Shown here: in pieces, positions 18,180 through 25,250 of the stretch
Layout of the letters: each line of letters begins with the position of its first letter
Position numbering within the stretch: position 1 is the stretch's first letter
Source of the DNA: Streptomyces echinatus
Lineage (GTDB): Bacteria; Actinomycetota; Actinomycetes; Streptomycetales; Streptomycetaceae
DNA: 64,000 nucleotides
Direction of reading: 5' to 3'
Assembly (NCBI RefSeq): GCF_014203595.1
Contig: NZ_JACHJK010000010.1
Coordinates: 62,001-126,000 of the forward strand
Translations under genes and position numbers: made by a program
Notes under the pieces: generated by a model
Told to the model about the DNA's origin: nothing
Databases searched by the model: none
The model's input: the letters and a program-made list of their open reading frames with translations, nothing else

Positions 18180-21100
18180 CTACGCAGGCTGTTTGAGGAA
18201 CCCCCCGGCCAGGTAGGCCACCTCCCCGTCATTGCGCAGCGCCTGGACCGTCTGTCCGTCCAGATGCGGATCCTGGGTACGGGACTCCATCGGGCACAGG
18301 AGCCACAGGCCGTGCGGCCCCTCCGACGGTCGACGGGCGGCTGCCTGGAGAGCGACCAGGAACGCACGGCCGCCCTCGTCCCAGTACCGGGCGATCAGGC
18401 CCGCGTCATGGAGGAAGAGCACCGTGCGCGGCTCGGCGGATCGGGCGGCGAGGTCATCGGCGACACGCTGCCACACGACACGGACGAACGTGGCGAGACC
18501 CGGCTTCACACGGCCCGGTGCGGAGGCCGCGTCGGCACGCAGGACCGTCCGCCACTCCTGCCCTTTTTCCTCGACGAGCTGCCTGAACTCGCGCAGGAAC
18601 AGTGCCGAGAGGTCGACGGGGGTCACCGGGAAGCGGGCCGCGATCATCTCGGCCGTGCCCTGCAGGCGGGCGGCCTTGACCGTGAGCGCGAGGAAGCCGC
18701 CACGACGGACGCTCTCGGAGAGCTGTTCGCGCAGCGTGCCTTGCGGATCGTCGGGCTCGCGGAGCGCGTGGGCCCGTACCGGAGGCAACATGCTGGTGAC
18801 CGAACCGGTGGAGGACCAGGGGCCGGTCGACCTCGGCACCGGAGGGAGGAACCGGCCCGCCTCGTCGTCGTGCCGCAGATCGAAACGAGCAGCCTGGAGC
18901 GCGTCCTCCAGCACCACGGGAGTCGGCTCGCGGCCACCCGACAGGACGTCCAGGTCGGGGAAGCGGGCTCGCACCCGGGCTACGAGTTCGGTCGCCGTGA
19001 TTCCCCGGTCCGCCCGCACACCGGCTCCGGCCTGAGAGATACGCAGCGCGCGTTCCAGGCTCAGGTCACGCCGGTACAGCTCCAGGCGAGGGGTGTGGCG
19101 CACCACGGACGACGCCACGGCGGCGGCCAGCGGCACCAGACGGGTGTCGGCGAGCGGCGCAAAGCCCTCCGGGACGGGCACCGCGCGCAGCTCCCGCACC
19201 ACCTCGGCACGTCCCGGAAGAGGTTCCCGGCCGGCGAGCTTCTCCGCGGTCGCGCCCAGCTCCGCCGCAAAGTCGGCCAGTTCGCGAGGGTTCGGGTCGT
19301 CGGTGCCGGGCAGGGACTCGGACGCCAGCAGCACCGTGTCGCCACGCCGGTGCACGGCGAGACGGGGCTCGTGTCCCTCCTCCTCACGGGTCTCCGCCTC
19401 CACGGCGGCACGGACGACCGCCAATGACCGGGCCAGCACGCGCTCGGAGGTGTCGTCCTGGGCCCCGTGCAGGGCCCGCAGTTCCTGGGCGGCCTGCGAA
19501 GCGGTCATCACGCGGCCGAAGTTGGCGACGATCTCGACCAGTTCGGTGCACACCGCCTGCAGCCACTCGGCCTCGGCCCACCGCTTGATCTCGGCCCGGT
19601 GGTGACGGGAGACCGGCGGCTGCTTGATCCCCAGATGGTCTGCTATCCGCGCCTGCACGGGCCAGGGGCCCAACGGCGACAGGCCGCCGTCCTCGGGCGG
19701 CAGACCGAGGGTGAGGCGTACCACGTCGGCACGGTGCGAGCCCCTGCGGCCGGACGGCGGCGTCAGCAGGTCGACCATGTCGTCGACCGACAGAATGCCG
19801 GTCACCCCGGCCTGCGGATCTCCTTCCTTCGGTGGAGAGGCGGCCTTGCGCACGGTCGGGGCGGCGGCCTTCCCGCGCAGGCCGGCCACCCACTGGTTGC
19901 GACGGCGGTTCAGCTCCTTGCGCACCAACGGGCCGGCGCCACGGGCCTTGGAGATCGCGGACGGCTGGATGTCCAGCAGCTGGCCCACCGTGGTGGCGCC
20001 GAGACCGGCGGCGACCGTGACCGCGCGCGGCGACAGACCGGCTAGCTCCAGTTCCGTGCCGGTGTCGGCGGCCAGTGCCGCCCGGTCCCGCGCCTGTTCC
20101 GTGTCCTCCGCCTCGGTGCCCACCGTGGAGGGGGTGGTCGGCGGGCGGTCCGTGTCGGCGTCCCGGAACACCTTCTGCCAGGCGTCCTTCATCTGCCGCA
20201 GCGTGTCGAAGCGGTGCTCGATGTCGCGGTGCAGAGCACGCCGGAAGAAGGCGGTCAGACCGGGCTGCAGAGGCCGGTAGAAGAGCTCGCTGGCGATGTA
20301 CAGTTCTGCGGATTCGTTGGTGAGTGGATCGATGCTGCCGTCGCCCCACAGCGGTCGTTCGCCGCTCGCCATCTCGTGCAGGGTGACGGCTGCGGCATAG
20401 CGTTCGGCGTGGTCGTCGAAGTGCGGACGGCGCACGGACCCGAGGAACGGGTCGAGGTAGCCGCGGGTACCGGCCTTCACATCACGGTCGGAGGCGTCCG
20501 TCAGTGAGAAGTCGAACAGCTTCAGCTGCCAGGTGAAGTCCTTGCGGCGCTGGATGCCGAGGTTGTCCGGCTTGATGTCACGGTGGCGGACGCCGTTCGC
20601 GGCGAGCTGGTCGAGCGCCAGGAACAGGTCCTCTCCGAAGCGCTCCAGTTCGTCGTAACTGAGCTGTCCCTTGCCACGCAGCCGGGCGCCGAGGGACTGC
20701 TCACCGGCGTACTCCAGCTGCAGGACCGTACGCGAACCGATCTCGCGGAGCCCGTCGCCGCGCAGCTGAACCACGGCACCGCCGCCGACCAGCTTCAGAG
20801 CCCGCTCCTCCGCACGCAGCCGGCCGGCCTTCTGCTCGTCGAGAGCCACCTTGAAGACGCGTTCCTCGACGCGGATCGTGCCGTCGTCGTCCTCCACGGC
20901 CCGCTCCACGAGCAGCGCGCGAGCCGTGGCCCCCGTGCCGAGGACCCTGCGCACCGACCATTCGTCGTCCAGGGCCTGACCGGGCAGCGCCTCCAGCGGG
21001 TCGACGGTCGGCGCCGCTGCGGAGTCGGGCGCGGCACCGGCCCGTTCAGCCTCGTCGAGGAGGTCCAGGAACTCCTCCGCGGAACTGAGGCGGTCATTGG

Positions 21101-22589
21101 CGTCGGCGCGGGTCGCTTTGAAGACCAAGGCGTCGAGTGCGTCGGAGACACCGTCGGCGACCGCGAACAGATGCAGCCCGGACTCGGTGCGCAGCCGCTC
21201 CTTGAGGACGCTGCGCTGCGGGGCCGGCGGCTTGCCGGTGAGGATCAGATAGGAGACGGCGCCCAGACCGAAGATGTCCAGGTCACCCGGGTCAGGGAAG
21301 GGCTGGTCCGTCTCGGGGGCGAGGTAGACGTGGGCCGCGTCCTCGATCAGCGCCGCGTCCAGTGCGGAGCCGCCGATGGACCGGAAGAAGGTGGCGTTGC
21401 TGTCGAAGTCGCGGGCCGCGGTCTGCCAGTCGGTGATGCGCAGCTCGGGGTGCGCGCCCTCGCCCCGGAAGGACACGTAGACAGAACGGGCCGCCAGCGC
21501 GCGGTGGTACAACGAGCGGCTGTGGGCGTACCGGACGGCCTCGGCGAGCTGGCGTACGAGGTCCAGGCGGATCTCGGGGGTGACCTTGCTGCCGTAGGTG
21601 TCCAGGTACTGGTCCAGACGCAGGTCGGTGTGACGGTGCCGGAAGAGGATCGCCGGCCCGCCCTCGTGGTCACGCAACTCCATGGCGTCGGCGATGCCCC
21701 GGTGTGTGATCCCCTGGAGAACCTGGTACTCGCGGCGGGCCGCGCGCTCCGTCTTCTTGCGGTCCGCTTCCGTCGCGCCCTGGCTGACCAGGTAGATGCG
21801 CACCCGGCCCTCCTCCTGGGCGAGACCGTCGTCCCGCTTGGCCAGGCGGTCCTCCCACGCCGCACCCGCGTCAAGGGGGTGCGGCTCCATCTTCCAGGCG
21901 TCGCCGAAACGCAGATGACCGGTCGACTGCCGGATGCCGATGGCCTTGAGCAGCTGAGGCAGCCGGTGCCGGGAGAACTCCTCGGTGATGCGCCGCTCGG
22001 GCCGGTCGGGCGGCAGATTGAGGAAGTCCTGCCAGATACGATTCAGACCGCTCGCGCCGTCGTCGCGTCCGTACACGCGAATGCGCTGGACCTCGTCGAG
22101 GTGGCTGACCAGGTCAGGGGCCGACAGGAAGACGGCCGGTTCGATACGCGGAACCATCCGGTCGCTCCGGTAGAGCTTGCGGGCGGCCCACTGGAGCTGG
22201 CTGCGCAGTTCCTTTGACTTGAGGTCGTTGAAGTGCAGCGGGTTGTTGATGGTGCGGGTGCGGTCCTTGCCCCGGAAGTTCCAGGTCGAACCGGTGTTGC
22301 GGAGCTCACCGGGGTGACTTTTGATCTCGACGAGGAAAAGGCCGGCGGGAACGGCGATCAGCAGATCACACTCGTTGACCCGGCCCGACTGGGCGGTGAA
22401 GGAGAAGGTCGCCCAAGCACGGTACGGCTCGGCCGCGGGCATGAGACGCCTGACGTGGTCCAGTGCGTCCTGCTCCCAGGAGTAAGGAGAAGGACGCTCC
22501 TGGAACCACTGCTGAGCGGGCTTGACCGGCCCCGGCTTGGGCACGGCTGGACCAGGTGTCCGCCGCGGGTCCCCTCCCGTTGCTGCCAC
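18180..22589 (-). CDS. pglW: PglW, BREX type 2 serine/threonine kinase with NERD domain
   Basis: The regulatory kinase of the Pgl/BREX type 2 system, 1,469 residues. Domains in order: a NERD (nuclease-related) domain with ECDLLIAV...LFLVEIKSHPGEL (about 70-115); a degenerate kinase-like lobe where the HRD loop is HRALAARS and DFG is DWQ; then a second kinase lobe with VFKVAL lysine, HRDIKPDN and DFS; then helical or winged-helix segments and a C-terminal domain. The GTG at 22589 is chosen because GAGGAGG stands 8 nt before it; the frame is open further to 22814 but without a ribosome site. It ends flush against the next minus-strand gene. In S. coelicolor pglW adjoins pglX; here cargo genes lie between them. 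Confidence 0.93.
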   Translation of the reverse strand: MAATGGDPRRTPGPAVPKPGPVKPAQQWFQERPSPYSWEQDALDHVRRLMPAAEPYRAWATFSFTAQSGRVNECDLLIAVPAGLFLVEIKSHPGELRNTGSTWNFRGKDRTRTINNPLHFNDLKSKELRSQLQWAARKLYRSDRMVPRIEPAVFLSAPDLVSHLDEVQRIRVYGRDDGASGLNRIWQDFLNLPPDRPERRITEEFSRHRLPQLLKAIGIRQSTGHLRFGDAWKMEPHPLDAGAAWEDRLAKRDDGLAQEEGRVRIYLVSQGATEADRKKTERAARREYQVLQGITHRGIADAMELRDHEGGPAILFRHRHTDLRLDQYLDTYGSKVTPEIRLDLVRQLAEAVRYAHSRSLYHRALAARSVYVSFRGEGAHPELRITDWQTAARDFDSNATFFRSIGGSALDAALIEDAAHVYLAPETDQPFPDPGDLDIFGLGAVSYLILTGKPPAPQRSVLKERLRTESGLHLFAVADGVSDALDALVFKATRADANDRLSSAEEFLDLLDEAERAGAAPDSAAAPTVDPLEALPGQALDDEWSVRRVLGTGATARALLVERAVEDDDGTIRVEERVFKVALDEQKAGRLRAEERALKLVGGGAVVQLRGDGLREIGSRTVLQLEYAGEQSLGARLRGKGQLSYDELERFGEDLFLALDQLAANGVRHRDIKPDNLGIQRRKDFTWQLKLFDFSLTDASDRDVKAGTRGYLDPFLGSVRRPHFDDHAERYAAAVTLHEMASGERPLWGDGSIDPLTNESAELYIASELFYRPLQPGLTAFFRRALHRDIEHRFDTLRQMKDAWQKVFRDADTDRPPTTPSTVGTEAEDTEQARDRAALAADTGTELELAGLSPRAVTVAAGLGATTVGQLLDIQPSAISKARGAGPLVRKELNRRRNQWVAGLRGKAAAPTVRKAASPPKEGDPQAGVTGILSVDDMVDLLTPPSGRRGSHRADVVRLTLGLPPEDGGLSPLGPWPVQARIADHLGIKQPPVSRHHRAEIKRWAEAEWLQAVCTELVEIVANFGRVMTASQAAQELRALHGAQDDTSERVLARSLAVVRAAVEAETREEEGHEPRLAVHRRGDTVLLASESLPGTDDPNPRELADFAAELGATAEKLAGREPLPGRAEVVRELRAVPVPEGFAPLADTRLVPLAAAVASSVVRHTPRLELYRRDLSLERALRISQAGAGVRADRGITATELVARVRARFPDLDVLSGGREPTPVVLEDALQAARFDLRHDDEAGRFLPPVPRSTGPWSSTGSVTSMLPPVRAHALREPDDPQGTLREQLSESVRRGGFLALTVKAARLQGTAEMIAARFPVTPVDLSALFLREFRQLVEEKGQEWRTVLRADAASAPGRVKPGLATFVRVVWQRVADDLAARSAEPRTVLFLHDAGLIARYWDEGGRAFLVALQAAARRPSEGPHGLWLLCPMESRTQDPHLDGQTVQALRNDGEVAYLAGGFLKQPA

Positions 22590-23261
22590 TGCGTCGGCCT
22601 CCTCGCCGCTTCGTTCCTCAAGATCGGACAAATCCCTGGTGGAGCCTACCGGCGTGGACTGACAACGCGGTGTCTCGTGAGGTTGACCACGCAATGGTGA
22701 CGTCCCACCGGGCGCTGTTCGAACACGGGGTCTGCTTCCGTCGGCACACTGCAGACGCTGGCAGCCCCCTGGGAATGCTCGACGGGAAGTGTCCAGGCGG
22801 CTTCCCCCATACACACAGGACTGCGCACCACCATCACGGCTTGAGGCCGCTCCATCAGTGCGCCCGCCATCACCCAGTCCCGAGCCGCGGGATCTTCACC
22901 GGTCGCGAATCGTTGGTTCAGGGCGAGCCACCGATGCACGAACACCAGCCCATACCCCGCCCACGCGCCCTGCATGGAGCCGAAGGAGTGGCTGCAGGTG
23001 GTGGGATTTCTCTGGGACTTTTCTGGGACTTCCGACTGCATCAACGAATAAGAGCGTGAAACATACGAAAGACCATTCGTACAGGTCAATGGCCCACAAC
23101 CGGGCATCGCCCAGGTCACCGCATCCGCGGTTCTCTTCCGGGACATCTGAGTAACGGCTGCCGCCGCACCCCGAGTGACCTGCAAGAGCGCGGGTCCGGA
23201 AGGGGTGCGGCGGCGCCTGTGCGGCCTCTCCGGGACCGGGACGGCCGACTCGCGGGCGCGA
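22590..23261. other. 672-bp gap upstream of pglW, no gene supported
   Basis: This gap must hold the pglW promoter. The plus strand contains two direct copies of TCTGGGACTT (23011-23020 and 23022-23031), followed by an A/T-richer stretch (23040-23100) unlike the surrounding DNA. Open frames on both strands lack ribosome sites and recognisable domains. It could hold a degraded gene or attachment site, but I cannot demonstrate either. Confidence 0.4.
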
Positions 23262-24260
23262 TCAGCGGGCGAAGGCGGTGAAGGTCTCGCGGACCGCCGC
23301 CCCGTCGGCGCCCTGGGCGAGCAGGGCGCGCAGCAGCAGCCGCGCCTGGTAAGGGCTGAGGTCTCCGGCGCCGATGAGCCCTCGGCCGAGGAGGTCCTTC
23401 TCGGAGCCGGGGTAGCCGTACGTGTCGGACAGGACAGGGCCGTTGCCGATGCGGGAGGCGAGGACCACGGGCATGCGTGACGCGAGCCCGGTGAGTCCTT
23501 CGACGAGACGTTCCGGGACGTGGCCGACGCCGAAGGCCGCGACCACGAGTCCGTCGCAGTTGCCGTCCCACAGCGCGAGCAGGGCGCCGTCGTCGCCGAG
23601 GGCGACGGTGTAGAGCCCGACACGTGCCTCGCGGGCCGGGGCACCGACGAGCGGCCCGCGGCGCGGCAGGCCGCCCACCATCCGCACCCGTTTCTCCGCG
23701 ATCCTGGCGATCGGGCCGCACGCCGGTGAGGTGAAGGCGGCGGGGCTGGTGGTGTGGGACTTGCGGACGGTCCGGGCCGAGTGGACCTCGTCGCCGAGTA
23801 CGACGAGACAGCCGGCGTCCCCGAGACCGGGATCGGCGGCGGCCAGGACGGCGGCGTGGATGTTGGCCGGGCCGTCGGCGCCGGGAAGGGTGGGGTTGCG
23901 CATCGCGCCGGTGACGACGACCGGCTGCCGGTGACCGTGGTGGAGGTCGAGGAGGAAGGCCGTCTCCTCGATGCTGTCGGTGCCCTGGATGACGACGACG
24001 CCGTCGACGTCACCGGCTTCCAGCTCCGCGGTGATCGCGGCCGACAGAGCGGTGAGGTCGTCGAACGTCAGAGAGGCACCGGGCAGACGCCGGAAGTCCC
24101 GCACCTTCAGGCTGACTCCGCTCGTGGCCAGGGCGGGCACCGCGGCCAGCAGTTCGTGGGCCGACAGCGCGGGTACGACGCCTCCGGTGGTGGGATCCGT
24201 GGTCATGGCGATCGTGCCGCCGAGGGAGAAGACCGCCACGGTCCTGACCGACGTCGCCAT
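23262..24260 (-). CDS. L-asparaginase
   Basis: A 332-residue asparaginase/glutaminase-family amidohydrolase that converts asparagine to aspartate and ammonia. Seen: the first catalytic-threonine signature VFSLGGTIAMTTD at the N-terminus and the second, VVVIQGTDSIEETAFLLDL, near residue 90. HHGHRQPVVVTGAMRNPT and the family C-terminal region follow. No signal peptide is seen, so a cytoplasmic location is likely. The ATG at 24260 has AGGGGA/AGGGAT upstream and places the catalytic motif at the usual distance; the frame extends 14 codons further. It is probably a housekeeping or catabolic gene unconnected with the flanking systems. Confidence 0.9.
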   Translation of the reverse strand: MATSVRTVAVFSLGGTIAMTTDPTTGGVVPALSAHELLAAVPALATSGVSLKVRDFRRLPGASLTFDDLTALSAAITAELEAGDVDGVVVIQGTDSIEETAFLLDLHHGHRQPVVVTGAMRNPTLPGADGPANIHAAVLAAADPGLGDAGCLVVLGDEVHSARTVRKSHTTSPAAFTSPACGPIARIAEKRVRMVGGLPRRGPLVGAPAREARVGLYTVALGDDGALLALWDGNCDGLVVAAFGVGHVPERLVEGLTGLASRMPVVLASRIGNGPVLSDTYGYPGSEKDLLGRGLIGAGDLSPYQARLLLRALLAQGADGAAVRETFTAFAR

Positions 24261-24390
24261 ATCCCTGTTCCCCTGTCCGGATCTCGTCGAGCGCGGCATC
24301 ACGCGTGGTTCACGCAGGCTAGCGGGTCGGCGCCGGCCGGGTACGCGGAGTGATCACCAGCCGCCCGGCGACCGGCGGGACGCAGGTGCG

Positions 24391-24428
24391 CCGCGTCCCC
24401 CGGCAGCGTTCGCTGCCGGGGGACGCGG
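24391..24428. terminator. Strong hairpin terminator
   Basis: A perfect 18-bp inverted repeat (24391-24408 with 24411-24428) lies just downstream of the small secreted-protein gene and upstream of the asparaginase gene. It should insulate the two minus-strand units. Confidence 0.75.
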
Positions 24429-24440
24429 TGGGGCCGGGTG

Positions 24441-24974
24441 CTACCAGGTGAGGGCGGTCGACTGGTTGCCGGTGGCGGTGCAGTAGGAGGTGAAGTCGCC
24501 GGCGGCGTTGTGCACGGTGAACTTCAGGGACCAGTTGGTCTCGCTCGGGGCGCCCGCGAGGGCGGCCGAGTCGGTGGTGTCACCGGTCGCCAGGGTCCCG
24601 TCGGTGAGCGGGAGCGGGCCGAACGAGAGCGGGTCGCCCGTGGTCGCGGCCTCGTGCACGGTGCCGGAGAACTGCACCTCGCTCGTCACACCACCGGACG
24701 TCTTGTTCAGCTTCAGCGTCGTGGTCACGGAGTTGGCGGCGAGCGGGAACTGGGTGCGGATGTCGGTGGAGTCGACCCGTACCGTCTTGCCGCTGCCGGA
24801 GTCGGCCGCCGTGAGCGTGACGGTGCCGCTGCCCGCGAAACCACAGTCGTACGAGGCTGTCGCCGTCGACGGAGAGACGGCCGAGGCCGAGCCGGCCAGG
24901 GCCAGGGAGGCCGCGAGCGCGCCCGAGGCGGCGATCGCGGTCAGGGTGAACCGTCGCGTCGAGAAGCCGTGCAT
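24441..24974 (-). CDS. Small secreted protein
   Basis: A 177-residue protein with a clear Sec signal peptide: positively charged start (MHGFSTRRF), a hydrophobic alanine-rich core, and an ALAGSASA cleavage region near residue 32. The mature part is rich in Thr/Ser/Gly with two cysteines (YDCGFAG and TSYCTATG) that may form a disulfide. It looks like an extracellular beta-sandwich of the type common in Streptomyces. The ATG at 24974 follows AAGGAG by 8 nt. The molecular role is unknown. Confidence 0.82.
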   Translation of the reverse strand: MHGFSTRRFTLTAIAASGALAASLALAGSASAVSPSTATASYDCGFAGSGTVTLTAADSGSGKTVRVDSTDIRTQFPLAANSVTTTLKLNKTSGGVTSEVQFSGTVHEAATTGDPLSFGPLPLTDGTLATGDTTDSAALAGAPSETNWSLKFTVHNAAGDFTSYCTATGNQSTALTW

Positions 24975-25250
24975 GAGGATGCTCCTTCTTCTTGGCAGGT
25001 GCCGTATTCCTGACAGAACTGGGATGCGTGTGAAGGCCGGGCCCGGCGTCACGAATGCAGTAGAGCCCGTGATCCTCTTCCGGTGGTTGGTGATCTCTTG
25101 GCTGCCGTCGATGAGCTGCGCGGAGCGGCGGAGGTAGGCACGGCCGGTGCCCGGCGGAGCGTCGCCGGCGGGGGCTGCAGTGCGCGCATAGGTCGCGTAT
25201 GGCACGTGCGGGCACGGTGGACCCGACCCTTTTGACCCAGGGCACGCCCC

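Noticed and set aside
23262..24260. Asparaginase as a supplier of aspartate to the CreE enzyme
   Set aside because: It is 25 kb from creE, separated by a strong terminator and other units, and aspartate is plentiful in cells; the link is only coincidental.
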